From Breviolum minutum Mf 1.05b.01 (taxonomy: Eukaryota > Sar > Dinophyceae > Suessiales > Symbiodiniaceae), in the NCBI GenBank assembly GCA_000507305.1, contig DF241790.1:1955-65954 (forward strand): a stretch of DNA of 64,000 nucleotides, given 5' to 3'. Below are positions 32,220 to 45,301 of this stretch, piece after piece. The notes under the pieces were generated by a model. That model did not search any database. It had not been told where the DNA came from and was given only the letters and a program-made list of their open reading frames with translations. Position numbers and translations under genes: made by a program. How positions within the stretch are numbered: position 1 is the first letter of the stretch; every line of letters starts with the position of its first letter.

Positions 32220-35145
32220 AGTTTCATGATAGTATCAAGTATCAATGTCCTGGTGTGACTGTTCCAAAAAGTCGGAGGTTTTGGCGGGCGCTCATACACA
32301 GTAGTATATAGGTATCAAAGATTTAGATTGTAAAATACAACACTGTACTATACACTCATACAACAAGCGAAATAGATCAGAAAGCAACCATGGGAATAAG
32401 ATGTCTGAATGTTTGAGTATAGCCTGCCAGAGTCCTCACATACAGGACAAATGAAAACGTCGCCATGCTTCGCTATTTATGTTCACGATTCAAACTCATC
32501 AAGAGTAATCGACCTTGAGAGCAAACCTGTACATGTAAACATGTACATATTGTGGGGACCTGTTTGCTTAAATTGATGTCCAACCGTCAACCCGTGTATC
32601 TGCATCAATCAGGATTATTGCAAAACTGGGGACAGATGCGGGTATTCACCGCAAAAAAAGGTGCCTTGGAGTGCCCTTTTTGGAAAAATGACTGTACATT
32701 TGGCTGACCTGATGGACCACACTGCACACAATTTGCTGAGTGCATCTAGAATGCTGCTGTCTGAACTGCTGGAAGAAGATGAGGAGCGCTGCCTTGCCTG
32801 ATGTTGCATGACTACTATGTAATACAATACTGTAGCAGTTTGACGAGTTGGTGCCATACGTGCCTCCACTCGTGATCGCCGCTGCAGCTCCAAGGTGTAC
32901 ACCTAACTGTTTGGCTATGACACTGCATGGCTGTCAGAAGTCAGAAAAGTATCAGAAAATATCAGAATCATCGAGATACTTGTTTGCAACAGATCCATGA
33001 CAGCAAAGGTCGAAAGAGCTGTCGCTGCCGCATGAAAGCTTCCGAACAAATTTTGGCTGTTTGAGGGATTCAAAGGTAACGACTTCGACAGTAGAATGGA
33101 AAAGGACAAAAGGAAACTATATAATGTGAGAGAATAGCTGGACTGTGTCATGTCAAAAAATCATACTTCTTGGAGTTCCCAATATTTCCCAATCTCATCC
33201 TAAAACATTCAAAGATATGTAAAAATGGTCTAAAATATATCAAGATATCGAAATTCGAAATTGTATTGATTGGGGCTGTGAAGGTTGTGGGAGTCACCGC
33301 AAGTATGTTTGCCACGCTTGACTTTGAAGATGTTCAAGTCGATTCAACATTTAGTCAGCTAGGCAGCTAGTCCAGTCATGTGGTCATGTCAAGTCCAAAC
33401 TTTTGGTTGAGGGCCCAGTCCTCGAAGTCAAGCATGGTCTCATAGACTTCCCAACCTTGATGGAAGAGCCGCGAGGAACCCGCTTTTTCTGGCATTAGAA
33501 TGCGTTAAATGTGTCCGCTCCATTGTTCAAAGATGCTCGGAACTTAAGTTTGGTGCCAAGGCCTTCTTTCAAGCCATCAAAAAAGGCAGCCGCAGTTGGA
33601 CAGCAAAGCCTTGCGCCTGCGAGTCAGGAACAGGTATTATAAAGTGTAACAATGTCCAAGAACTGGAACCAAAGCATGCATCTGTTGCAACAGTAGTTCA
33701 AACGCTATTGTCAAGGCTGTCACTGACGCAGAGTCAGAACCCTCATGTCATCTCATTTGTGCCAAGTCTACAATAGTCCATCTTGATCTCAATGCATCTT
33801 AGAATTAGATGTCAGCATCTCTTCGCATTAGGGAAGAAGAGAGAGGGAGAGATACAGATAGAGACAGAGAGAAAGACACACAATACATACACACTACATA
33901 CATAATACAGTCATCATATATACAGAACACATGCATGACACGTAAACAAACTACAGTATAAAATAAACAAGGACAAATAACACATCAATAAACATACAGA
34001 ACACATAATGGATCACAACACGTTGTCGTACATACATTCCTTGATTACATGCATATACACTCTCGCTGGGGGAACGTTGCAGGCGCATGCTCTTTGTCCT
34101 TGCCTTTTTGGGCAAGAGCAGCCAAGTCTTTCCATTGCTGTGTCGAACACGAGATTGGAGGAAGCCTGGACTGAGCGTGGAAGGAAAGCGTGGTGTCCGC
34201 TCTACAGGTTTGAATCTGATATGTATATATATATATATATTCACAATTATGTGTATATATATATATATATGCATACGTATCTGTAATATCTGTGTATCAT
34301 ATATTGTCTGTATATCTATCATCTGTATATCTGAGTATCAGTTTGAAGAGTCTGAAGCCCAATGAATACTCATTAGACACTTGACTTGCTCTCTCCCTGG
34401 GGCCATGACTCTGTGTAGTAGTCCTGCAATTGGCACAAGAGCGTCAAACAACAAAAGTAACACGAGCTTTGCAGAAGTCCCCAAACTCTGCATAAGGACT
34501 GGAGAACAAGGCCTCTAGGAGTCAGGACAGATTGGTTTCTGTATGGTACTGGTATTGATACTTCTGGCATTGCAACTAGTATTAAGTGTAAAGCAGGAGA
34601 GGGAGCAAGCAGATGCAAACAGTACGTAAAAAAGAACAGTACTATACTACCACTGCCACTGGCAGGCCGGAAAAATTCAAGATTCAGAGCCCTGACTGGA
34701 TCCACAGATTCGCAACTCTATGGCAAGTCTTTCAGAACGTTTCAAATGTCTCTGGGTGTCCTTCGCATGTTGCAAACCTCTGTGGGTCCGCTCGCCATAG
34801 ACTTCTGCCAGTGCTCGGCCCAGGGATCGAGGGTCCGCGCCTCTCTGAGATTGAGGTAAACACTGAGTTGAAGATAGCTACGTACATAAACATTAGCATA
34901 ATCAGCTCACACGCATTAGTAAAACATGATAAAAACACTATCCTGAAGGTAGAGATACTTTCATCGTCCATTCTCTTCAAAGCGCGTTTTGTGTTTTTAA
35001 CGTTTTGGAAGGCTAGACGGCTAGAATCTGAAGTTCCAGGGTCAAGGTTCCTCAGCTTGCTTACCCTCATGTTTACACGCCAGGCTGATCACATCTTGTC
35101 CAACTTTGCGAACAACAATGAACAAAACATTGCATTGCCCCGCAC

Positions 35146-35257
35146 CTGAAACTACAACTTCACGTGGTGGTGGCGCTTGCAATGACTTCTCTTCGTCTTC
35201 CTGCGGATGCAGCAGTTGGGACGCATACAAGATCGAATCCAATCGAATCCCCACATC
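35146..35257 (-). CDS. Candidate coding exon, unknown protein
   Basis: A 112-base minus-strand exon between an ATCAAG acceptor and a CAG|GTGCGG donor. It reads IRLDSILYASQLLHPQEDEE and then KSLQAPPPREVVV with no stop. The segment has a charged, linker-like second half. No family is recognised. Minus ORFs below it (34732-35070) may hold the next exon, but phase could not be confirmed. Confidence 0.45.
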
Positions 35258-35259
35258 CT

Positions 35260-38200
35260 TGATACGTCAGACTTACAGACTGTGATATCTACATCGGAAA
35301 AGGGCTTGAGGAAAGGGAATCAAAAGAGCTATGGTGGGCTAATGGTCTGTCCATCTTTGTGGGAAAATGAAGGAACGTGGGGTTAACCTCATATCAAATC
35401 AGCGAGGTGCTTCTATTTCTTGTATCTTGTTTGTTTGTGCTCACCTCTCTGCACTCGAAAGCACTTTGACCAAACTTTACATGTTTATACATGTTTTTCA
35501 TTGCAAGTGGCATCACCAGTCTGGAAACAGCACCTCATCGCTTTCCAGCAACCCATCAGCGCTGTCTGCGAGGACTGCTCCCGATGTATCACACATGGCC
35601 ATGACGATGATGACTTGTGATGTATGACAGGATCACAGGCTTTCGGGACTTGTGACTTGTGCCCTGGAGTTGTAAACCTTCGTCACATCCCCACTGCTCT
35701 TGAAGACTCTTGCAGTATCTTGCAACTTGATGATACTTGTATAGGTCAGCACTTGATGATACTTGTATGGGTCATTTGTGGAGCCCCTACGAGCATGTAG
35801 CTGATCTCAAGCAAATCAAGCACAAGGCATGGTTTCCTGTGCTTTGAAAAAGAGCGGCAATGGCAAAGCGGCAAATACAAGCTTGAGATATCTTGAGATG
35901 CTTCACAAGATGCTTCGCTCAGTCGCACAAAGCAAAGGTGCCGCACCTTCCCAGATTCACTGTTATAGGCTCGCCAGCAGCTTTCTGCTTTGCCTTGGCT
36001 GGATCGCAGGTAGTGCAACAGTGCAACAGTGCAACGATAAATAGTCTAAACAATTGTAAACATACCTGGACAGCCCTGTCTTAGAACCTGACCCAAAGAT
36101 TCTGAGCCCAAGTTGGCATCAGGCACTTCCTGCAAACACTTGAGATTCTCCGAGCAGTGCTGTCACTTCGTTGCTCTTGTCTGCACAAGCACTTTTCAAC
36201 AATGTGTCCCGGGTTTACTGTAGAGTTTAGATTACGTATTTTAGATCAGATTTGCGACGGTGAAGTTATGCGAACAGTGAAGATAAGCTAAGGACAACCA
36301 CCATAAAACATACTATGACTCTGAAGGAAAGGCTTCAGAACCACATTAGGCACCGGCTGGTTCCTCTTTCAGGATCAAAGCCCAAGCAATAACCTCTTCC
36401 CTGAGCAACTCGTGCATTCAGTCCGAGTGTCAGTGGCAACAGCGGCAACAGCTAGCAGCCAGAGCATTGTGATAAGGACTTTCGGATGCTCACTAAGCGC
36501 AGTATAAGTACGTAGAATAAACATGAAAAAAACACATGAGCTACTATCTACCAGAAGCCAAGGCCACTGCTCATACGGTCCGGCCAAAAATGGGTCCTGC
36601 CAAGTCATTCTTTTCCCCAGCTGGTTTCAATAATATTGGTACTAGCATGAGCTAAGTGGAAATGCAGCATTCAACGAAGTTCCCTAAAGTTCTAAAGTGA
36701 ACAAATATGAGATCCAAACACATCCAACCGTAGCAGCAATACATTGTGACATTCTGCTTACTTGTACTGGTTACAAAGCATGTTGCAATTGCTTCGCATT
36801 GTTGAGTTTGAAACTTGCCACATGCCGGTAGGGCGATCTCAACACGCAGACCATAGCCAACTTCCCATGGCTCCATCCTGCACATTGCTTGCATGACAAG
36901 CACGTGACGGGTGCGCAACGAATCGTGGGTAGTATTGTATCGTCTGGTGCGTGCTTCAAATCCATGCACTCATTGTTTGAGACAGGCAACGTCCCTGAGT
37001 CCTTCATATCATTGGATATCAGTGAATATATTGGAATATCATAAGACAAGATGAGACATCATCGCTTTTATTGTTTCTTCAATTTTCTTTGTGTTTTGCA
37101 TCCTTGGTGGCTGTGGAGGACAAGGTCGCTGGACAAAGCGGCCAAAGTCCATGACCAGCATAGTTTCACCAATACCTGCACCAAGCAAGAATCGCAGAGC
37201 TACATCAAATCAGGGCATCGGGAAAAATTGAAAAACAAGCAAAACCATTCAAAGATGGGCATTGGCATGCTTTGTCAAAAAGCTTCATCACTTGCTCGCT
37301 GTGGGAACCAGGCAGTTGGAGCAATTTCACAAAACTTGGACGTCAACCTTGAGCACCAGACCCTCCGCACCCCCATCTTCCATTCCTGGCAGATCTTCAA
37401 AACCTCAACTTGATTCACGTCTCTCCATCGAAGGCACAACAGGTTCCTATTCAGATCCAAACTGAAAACAATATTCTATAATTCTATATATGTGCACATT
37501 ATATGACAAATATCATAAGCGTGTCATTGAGTGGAAGTATGTGTGAGTTTTTAATGTCTTGTGCTACACAAAAGGCCATGAGTCTCAGACCCTCTGGGCT
37601 TTCCATGGACACTTCTGAGAAGGCCTGATGGATCAAACAAAAAAGGATAGTTGAAAATTAAATGAAATAAACAACTTAAAAAGCAATGATCATTGGTGAG
37701 AACAAATGCTGGAGCAGCCAAATAACTAAACTGCCAGGCAGATTCAGATCTAACTAATCTATTTCGGCATCATGTGATCTGAAATGCATGTCATGTGTAT
37801 CGCTTGGTGGAGAACAACTCCCGAAGGTGAACCGTGCTACTTAGACTGGAATCTGACTGCTTTAATTAGACCTCCTTCAGCATCGTTCGCACACACGTCA
37901 CAATCGCGCTCGAGAGAAGCGAAAGCTGGGTGAAACATCTGAAGCACATCCGGTCAGTCTCAAAATGAGGGGACGTATGACACAGTACATACCATCGTGT
38001 TTACAAAAAGACGAAACGTTGAGAGTTGAGACCATTGTGAAGTATTGATTCAAAGTGTGCGAACCTGTCTCAAGGCCCTCAGGCCCCAAGGCCCATCAAC
38101 CCTCACCAGACTCTAAGGCTCGAGCCCAGCCGCCGTTTTGCTTTAAGAGCTGATCCTCGGTGTTGTACGAGGATTCTATCAAAACATGATCACAAGTGTG

Positions 38201-39835
38201 CATGTTTGTCTGGACGATTCATCTCAGGAATAAAAACATGGAAAACCTATTAAATCTGCATGATTCTCTCTAGAATAATGTATTCAAAATTGTTCAAATT
38301 TGATCAAATTTGCAAAACTATGATACCGGACGACCTCCAGATAGATTATATGACAGAACGAGCCACGTGGCTAAGAGAATTGCCGTGGGCTGTCATGTTT
38401 CGCCAATGCCAAAATCAGTTTGCTGAACATGGTCACTTTTGAGTCACTTTTGGGCACCTAGACGCTACTTTCTGATTGGTCTGTGCAAGGCTTTTTTCAA
38501 AGTCAGTGTGAATAGCAGGATTGAGGACATGAAGCAAATGAACGCCAAACATGAAGATCTGACTAAGTCATGTTCCCCATTCTAAGCCCAGAACTCCACG
38601 TCGAATGCACATATCTTCCCGGCCCCTCACCTTAACAAAATCAAGACTCATCAGATTGATCTCATTTTCCCAGCTTGTCTGAAGCGCGCTGGGGCTTTTG
38701 ACGGCGATGGCTACAGAATTGAAGAACTGCTTGGTGAAAACCCCGCTGTGATTTTTTGAAGATCAAAAGCCCTAAGACGAAGACCATCTGCCAAGTGTTC
38801 CAGCGGTCAAAAGGCGTGTGCGGTTCAATGCTTGTAACGATCCTTCTCCCTGCAGGCTCTGAGACTCAATCCAACCATCCAAACGCAAGTCACATATCTC
38901 ACACAAGTTGGTTCAACCATTAAGAGCTGTTGATTCTAGTGAAGCCTGGTGTAACCTGTCTGCGCATTGAAATGAAATTCCGTTTGACGCGCGTTATATA
39001 AGTTGACCATATATGAAAAAACACATGCTATATATATTATATGCTAATTTTCAACACAGGTGCTATCCACATGAATATCTTTAAAGTTACATAAAGTCGT
39101 GAACATTCGTGAACCGATAGAATCAGATATATCATGCAAAACCTGTAATGATCTATTGGTTTGCCACAGAACTTGCGCCATAGTGGTGTGGAGGGTTGCG
39201 GCACTTCATGCAAAGCCCTGCCTGTGGAGGCAAGCTGTTGCTTGTCAAATACAGCTCCCCATTCCGTGTGAAAGCTTGGTCGCGACAGAATCACGCTGAA
39301 GAGCAGCAGGACCTTGACTGACAAAAGTGCCAGTCAATTCCATTGGGTGGAGATTAGATCTTGATTTGCCTCGCTGTCCAACTCCTTTCCGCCAACAAAT
39401 GAAATGCAAAGGATCTATCCAAGTATGCATGCAAGATGTGTCTATAAGATGTCAAAAATGTCAAGTTCGCACTGAGGATGTTGCTGTTTCTCCTCCAGGT
39501 TTTCTGTTCGAGTCTTTGATCAAACCTTTCAATTGGCCTTTTGGGCTCGCTCTATCCACAGGCACGGAGAGCTGGAAATCTGACAGGTTTGAGAGGAGAG
39601 AATAAGGAGACCACAGCTGCATTGATCAAAATGATCACACAGAAAATTGTACCACAGAGAAAACATGAGTTGAAATAGTACAGCGCCAAGACTGCAAGAG
39701 TCTTGTCTTAATTTGTGAGGCATGATCTACCAACACTTTTTGCAACTACAAAAGCCACGTTGGAAGAGACAGGTAAATTCGATCAAGCAAACAAAAATAG
39801 GAATAGCATGAAAAGAGTTGTAAGGTATGAAAATC
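35260..39835. other. No confident gene; weak minus-strand candidates
   Basis: Holds a 27-base near-duplication at 35727-35775 (CTTGATGATACTTGTAT). Weakly coding minus segments are at about 39140-39310 (FDKQQLASTGRALHEVPQ) and 37270-37400 (EDLPGMEDGGAEGLVLKV). A plus segment is at 35829-36010. None is bounded well enough to call. Confidence 0.3.
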
Positions 39836-39840
39836 GGCAC

Positions 39841-39984
39841 AGGGATGCATAGGATGCCGCCTGGTAAGGAGAAACTCGAAGTCAATGCCTTTGCATTTTT
39901 CTTCCGAGCTGTTGAGGTCTCCAATGTACCCCAGCGGATGACTCTTGGCAAACTCTGCTGGACAGCTGTCCTCACCAGGTATTT
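39841..39984 (-). CDS. Candidate coding exon, unknown protein
   Basis: A 144-base minus-strand exon after TTACAAAAG reads PGEDSCPAEFAKSHPLGYIG, then DLNSSEEKCKGIDFEFLLTR, with donor GTGCCG. The charged residues and lack of repeats support coding. A second minus frame is also open here. Phase does not match the candidate exon at 40106-40253, so one more exon or a different edge is needed between them. Confidence 0.4.
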
Positions 39985-40105
39985 CTTTTGTAACCAACAG
40001 TAGTGCAACCAATAGTGGTAGGTATGGACGGTATGGACATGATCTGATGATCGAACAATGCTCGACATTCCCAGTATGATATGTGTGTTTCAAGATGCCT
40101 CACAC

Positions 40106-40253
40106 AGAGATCCCACATTCTGGTTCGCAATCAGTTTCAGCTGTTCATCTGATCTGCATGCTACACGTTGCTTGTGTGTGCCCACCTCCATGGAGGGTGA
40201 ATGGAAGCTTGCACTTTCTCTGCACTCCTCGGAGATGACTCGAAGAGATGACA
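40106..40253 (-). CDS. Candidate coding exon, unknown protein
   Basis: A minus-strand exon after CACTGCGCAG reads SSLRVISEECRESASFHSPS, then QRVACRSDEQLKLIANQNVG. It ends at a GTGTGAGG donor region. It is likely in the same transcript as the 39.9 kb exon by strand and distance, but this is not proven. Confidence 0.42.
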
Positions 40254-40259
40254 CTGCGC

Positions 40260-42050
40260 AGTGGCACAGGCAGGTGACAATTGGAAGGCAGAATTCTGTA
40301 GATACAGTATGTTTAAATATATATTATATTTGTGTGTGTATATCAAGACAGTATACAAATGTATACAGTATAATTCCATGTATGGCTTCGTGCTGAGAAG
40401 CAACACACCTGAAGAACAAATTGTACATTGCACTATTAATTCCACTGTAAAGACTTTAAAATACTTTAAATGTCTTTTCCTCCGACACGCAATGTGACAA
40501 TTGTTGCTGCCTATAATGGACATGGATGGACAAACAGCAGAGTTGTAGAACCTGCCAGTGGATGTCTGTACTTCAACATCTTTTGAAAGTCCAGCCAGGC
40601 AGCGGAGAGCTCTGTGCAATACGTTTCAAAAGCTTTCCAGGCATAGCTGCAGCCATGATGTTCTCAGGTCCTCAGCCCAGAGCGAATCCAGTTGTGCTCA
40701 TTGAAGGCGTTTTGGACTTACAGATCAGAACGACTGTCAATTTTTGTGTCCCTTGGATTCCAAAAAATGCAAAGCCGGCTTCAGGAGGTCAGAACCAAAA
40801 GAATCATGAACAAAATAAACAATCGTTTTTTTCTCGAAATGGTGTGATTCCATTGGCCCGGTAAAACTTTGCAAGAGTGAGCCCAAGCGTCTTGTGCTCT
40901 CCTCTTGGCATAAACTCATAGAAGGAGCAGGTGGAATGCCGTCGACGACAACCCAGCCGAGCTGACAAGAGAAAAAAAGGCGCGAAGGGAATCCAGCTGA
41001 TACCAAAGCCTTGCATAAGTCATTGCATATCCACATTACGCAAGATACATTGAGATACAACCTTGAATTCCTGTGTAGCCGATGTAACCCTTAACATCTG
41101 CTCGGTCTTGCAAGTGCAAGCAGTTTTTTCTTTCCGGGGGCGATAATAACAGGCAAGTTTTGGCTGGGGGAAAAATTTAGACGGGAGTTCTAGCCCATAT
41201 CTGTATCCAAAAGCGAACGAAATAGACAGGAACTGGAAATAGTGTTAAACATCTTGAAAATAAAGCCACCCAAGCATCTCCCTTATGGTTTCAACTATCT
41301 ATAAGGATCTATAAGGTATATAGCATCGTTGTAGCTGAAAAATACATCCCATGTCATCTATAAATGGTAAAGAAGTATGGAACATCCTGCCATAAAGCTT
41401 TTACCGCCATCAGAGAAGACAAACATTCCAACAATAGATTCGCTAAGACCGTTTTAGACGGAAGAAGTTATTTGTATAGTATAGTTATGTTGTATTGTAT
41501 TTGTCATATTCCACAACAAGAACAAACCATTATCCTATTGAGTATAATTACAAGAATTTGGAGTGATCGAGAAACACTCAACTCAAGAAAGCCAGAGCTT
41601 TGCTTAGAAGATTCCATTTTGAAATCTATTGCTGGATACAAGGTATAGATATAATATTCAGGTCACACTGGTTTGTGTCTCGTCTCTAAAGGTGCGGGTG
41701 GGTTTGCCGGGGAGTGGGGTGAATAAGCACTACGACTACGAGGGTGAAAAGCATATACATTAGAGTTTCCATCAAAAAGCGGATATATGATATATCCATG
41801 ACGCGGCCTATCATACAGTCTATAGAGGTCTGCTATGGTGATCTGGAATTAGAAATCAATCTGTGCTAATTCACCCAAGCTCTTCATTGAGGTGCAGCAA
41901 CATGTATGACATATCTTTGAATCTCTATGTGCAAAGACCACACAAGCCTGCGGCGGGAGCAAACACGCTCCGCTGTTCAGGGATGAGGCTACCTGACAAA
42001 TCGACAAAATTCGGCTTATCAATGCAAATCGCTGTTCACGTCAAGAAATC
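40260..42050. other. No confident gene
   Basis: Short ORFs on both strands (plus 40526-40864, minus 40737-41060, plus 41364-41648) without domain, splice or phase support. AT tract near 40315-40365. Confidence 0.3.
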
Positions 42051-42055
42051 TTGAC

Positions 42056-42198
42056 AAATTCTGGCTCAGGTCCCGTGGCCTTGTATAGGGTGACCGAATA
42101 AGGATTCCATCTCAGCTTTCCAGGGGAGAAAGCGCTGCCAGAGTTCGCAGCCTTTGCCTCAAGTCGGTCGGTGATAGCATGGTCGGTCAAATCACAAT
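42056..42198 (-). CDS. Candidate exon, lower part of discoidin-bearing gene
   Basis: A 143-base minus-strand exon (acceptor TTGTCGAAG, donor GTCAAG) reads CDLTDHAITDRLEAKAANSG, then PGKLRWNPYSVTLYKATGPE. It can be joined in phase to proposed small exons above. One is about 42662-42740, which reads VGNSDAFQKRGTSLALLKRG after a CCTGCAG acceptor. Another is about 42777-42817, which reads RTVACKLDTTSHC after GTGTGACACAG. No domain is recognised. If GTC is not used as a donor, the frame closes after FVKIS, which would be the gene end. Confidence 0.42.
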
Positions 42199-43008
42199 CT
42201 TCGACAATCTTTCTATTTCTACGCACTTTTTGAATTCAGCATTGGGTAAATAGCTTGGATATGCTTGGATTACAGATCCATGATACACGCAGATCAAACC
42301 TGCACAAACAAGACTGACGCAGCCAGGTTACTGGAGTGTCTTCTTCCACGGACTGGTTCTGCATCTGGCCATCAAGGTCCACCAGGCTCCAATCAAGTCC
42401 TTCACCTCTGAGACAAGATCTTCAGTTTGAAGGTCAATCCCTGCATATGTCTTACTTCAGTGAAATTGCAGAGATCCACAGCTGTGGACAAATGCAGTAT
42501 CTTGACATCACCAAGGCGTCAATGGAGTCTTGCTTCAGGATTCATACATGTGTATATATTTTGTACATTGTATTGTACTGATGTACTGTATATATAAATG
42601 ACAGTAAATGTACGTATGATGTATGTTTATTCAAATATTGATGAAGTTTCTGCAGCACTGCCTCTTTTGAGCAAGGCGAGACTGGTGCCACGCTTCTGGA
42701 AAGCATCAGAGTTGCCCACCTGCAGGATCTGGTCTTCCGGTCAGGGGCAATCTCTGCTCTTAATCTCAACAATACAATGACTGGTTGTGTCCAACTTGCA
42801 TGCTACGGTTCGCTGTGTCACACTCAAAACAGAATGGAAAGGCATGGAAAACTCTGCATAAACCCGAGCAAGCAAGTAAAAAGGATGGCATCAAATTATG
42901 AGAACAATTTGTTCCTGAAATTTCTTGGGCTGAACGGAATCTTGTTTGTGCAAACCGTGCAGGGTCATGTAGACGTTGTGACAAGTTGGGACTTTGTGCG
43001 AGTCTTAC

Positions 43009-43179
43009 CTTAAAGGAAGTTCGAACATAGATCCCGTTTGCAGCTTCCAAGCCAGCGCCGTGGACCGAAATGCCAGGTGCTGAATCTGGCCTTGGCAGGC
43101 ACAAGTGAAAACCAAGATTCGAGTCCATCGAGGATCTGTGAAGCTTCGGGTTTGGAGCAGGAAGGCGAGAGTAGACACA
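43009..43179 (-). CDS. Exon with GAG..ANG-Y motif, probably same gene as discoidin exons
   Basis: A 57-codon minus-strand exon in phase 0 at both ends. Acceptor CTAAGTTCCCTTGCAG and donor AAG|GTAAGACT are among the best in the window. It reads CVYSRLPAPNPKLHRSS, then DSAPGISVHGAGLEAANGIY. The V-GAG-x-ANG-x-Y motif resembles a short conserved stretch I know from dinoflagellate and diatom proteins that lack a firm functional name. The motif normally continues in the next exon, which I could not identify with certainty. Strand and position place it in the 49.2-42.0 kb transcript. Confidence 0.58.
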
Positions 43180-44000
43180 CTGCAAGGGAACTTAGGGACA
43201 TTGAAGTAAAAATGCATGTAAAGAGTAAATGCATGTAAATGCTACTAGTACTTATTAAAGTATTAGATTTACTTAATTCTGATTTAGATCCAACGGGCCA
43301 ACAATAGAGAGTCGCTCAGAGTTGATGAAATCGCTGCAGCTGTGAGTGAGATACAAAAACACCAATATCGCAATATCTGACGAATCTCTGATTGACTCAC
43401 CCTGTTGATAACACAAGAAAAGCAATATTCAAGAACACCCAGCATCTACTTTACTCAAAAGTGTGTTGTCATACAGCCTCTGCAGTATCTGAACTTCTCA
43501 AGGAGGTCTATCCCCCCAAATGTGATTGCAATTCAATGAAATACATGCCTGATCAAAGCTGCAAAGCCTGAGGCTCTCTAAAATAAACCAAGTTGCAAAG
43601 ACTGACTTTTGATGTGAGTCACTTTGGACTGAATGGAGGCGTGCATGAGCGATACGCAAATCAGCTATCTATGTTTGCAGTGTTTCACTGAGCTTTTGTT
43701 CCCTTTCCGATCATAGTATCTATTGTTTGATTCCAAACTGGCTTCTGACAGGCTAAAACACATATCCTGATTGCAATTTACTTCTTGTCTTCACAAGGTG
43801 ATTGCTTTGTCACAGGTCGTCAGCAAATCGCCTTGCAAGAGAACAGGGCCAAAAGCAGGTAGTGTACTCGAAAATGATGGCAAATGTAAACTGTTGCAAC
43901 ACAAGGAGACTACAGTAGTACTGGAAGTGCATTTGATTGCAACAGCCCCATTGGCTCCTTGACTCGCTACTTCAATGTAAAATTCGAGTATTTCAGGTAC

Positions 44001-44678
44001 AAAGCTTCAAAATTGTGGTACGCTGGATCGTTTAAGTCTGCAAAAGCTGTCGCCGTGCCTTTGGCGATGCTGCCGTGCACATGGCTGTAAAGCAATGTGG
44101 AGCAGGCGTCTTGCTTGGACAATACCGTTGTATTCGGATGACATACGATTCTGCTACTACAAAAAAGTATCAAAGGGTCAAGTCTTCCTGTATCTGACTG
44201 GATCTTCTACAAACTGAAGAACCTCGCAAAGTTGTTGTCGTAACGGCAATGACCAAGTGTGTGGCCAGTTTTCCAATGAAAAATACCTAACTATTGCTTG
44301 AGCAATCAGTACATAGAGGAAGCTTGCTCGGTGATGCTGGATTCGACGAGAATATAAAATCTCGGGTGATTGAAGCCTTCTGGAATGTGGGACAAGTTTG
44401 ACCTCACTCTCACTGATGGGCACCCTTCTACATGCGCTGCACTGCTTTCGCGCAAAGACATATGACCTGTCAGCTGACTCATGCAAATGAGCAAACACCA
44501 GGAATAATAGGAATATATGGAAATCAATATGGAGCTGGAGCTTTGAAAAAAAGAAAAACATAGACACTTAAACTGTTTTGTCAGTTGGTGTCCGCAAGTC
44601 TATCACACGTGGCAGCCTCGGCTCCAGCAGTCACGGCCATCACTTCCAGGGCGCATCAACGCTACTGTCATTGGAGAT
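44001..44678 (-). CDS. Three-exon chain, unknown domain
   Basis: Three exons join in phase on the minus strand. They are 44644-44678 (ISNDSSVDAPW, a 35-base microexon), 44313-44441 (GCPSVRVRSNLSHIPEGFNH, then YILVESSITEQASS) and 44001-44150 (HPNTTVLSKQDACSTLLYSH, then ATAFADLNDPAYHNFEA). Acceptors are CTGCAAG, GAAAGCAG and GTAGCAG. Donors are GTGATG, GTACTG and GTACCT. The first exon starts in phase 0, which fits the exon ending at 45151. The sequence looks globular and extracellular-like but is not recognised. Confidence 0.48.
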
Positions 44679-45150
44679 CTTGCAGCAAAAAGTCTGGACA
44701 TTTCAGGACAAATACTGTATCAACTGGATTCAACTGTTCTGTCCACGTGTCTCCCCATTGTTTTTGTTCCTCAACTCATTTCATTTCAAACAGTTAGACT
44801 GCTAACGTGTTTCAAGTTTCAAGCAAAGATCACATGAAATGCCACAGTGGCAAAATGTTAAAAGCTAACGAAATCACTTTGAGTGCAGGCACGGCTTAGC
44901 ATCATTTTTGCAATATTTTATCTTGAGTGAACCGTATTGCGTGTCGTTTCTGTTCTTTGTGTGACATATGCAGAACAGCTATACGTACACATGTGTGTAC
45001 CATATGCGTCCTATATCGTACTAGACTCTACGCACATGTACTGCATGCAGAATGGACATTACATCACTGTATATCCGGGAAATGCAGTGTTCAATTTGAG
45101 TGAATCCCTTTCATCACGGTGGAAAGCTGGTTGAACTTGAACCAACGTAC

Positions 45151-45301
45151 GCCGGAGAGCTTAGCCAGCCCTCCGTACTCTTGCAAATTACGAGTATCTC
45201 TGGATTTTTGAGTTTGGCGAAGCAGAAAATTGCCAAACAGCTCCAGAAATAACAAACATGAAGCGAACAACATGTGCATATCTTGTGTCCATTCCTCAAT
45301 C
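45151..45301 (-). CDS. Exon with predicted membrane helix
   Basis: A 151-base minus-strand exon (acceptor TGACTTCTTCAG, donor GTACGT) reads IEEWTQDMHMLFASCLLFLE, then LFGNFLLRQTQKSRDTRNLQ. The stretch MLFASCLLFLELFGNFLL is long and hydrophobic enough for one membrane span and is followed by a basic segment. This suggests a membrane-anchored protein if it belongs with the discoidin exons. A second frame through the same DNA is also open but has no such pattern. Confidence 0.5.

Larger units (their letters stand above)
23280..35140. other. Long stretch without confident gene
   Basis: About 12 kb with only short ORFs on both strands and many AT tracts (23777-23880, 25165-25215, 34221-34272). 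Weak candidates are plus 27307-27720, plus 28003-28188, minus 32615-32902 and plus 34613-35149. The last overlaps minus 34732-35070, and neither has splice or domain support. A purine-rich GAGA/GACA tract lies at 33836-33885. I treat the whole as intron or intergenic DNA. Confidence 0.35.

Noticed and set aside
34613-35149. 178-codon plus-strand ORF
   Set aside because: No domain and no splice context. It ends at a minus-strand exon with better support (35146-35257) and overlaps another minus ORF, so length alone was not enough.
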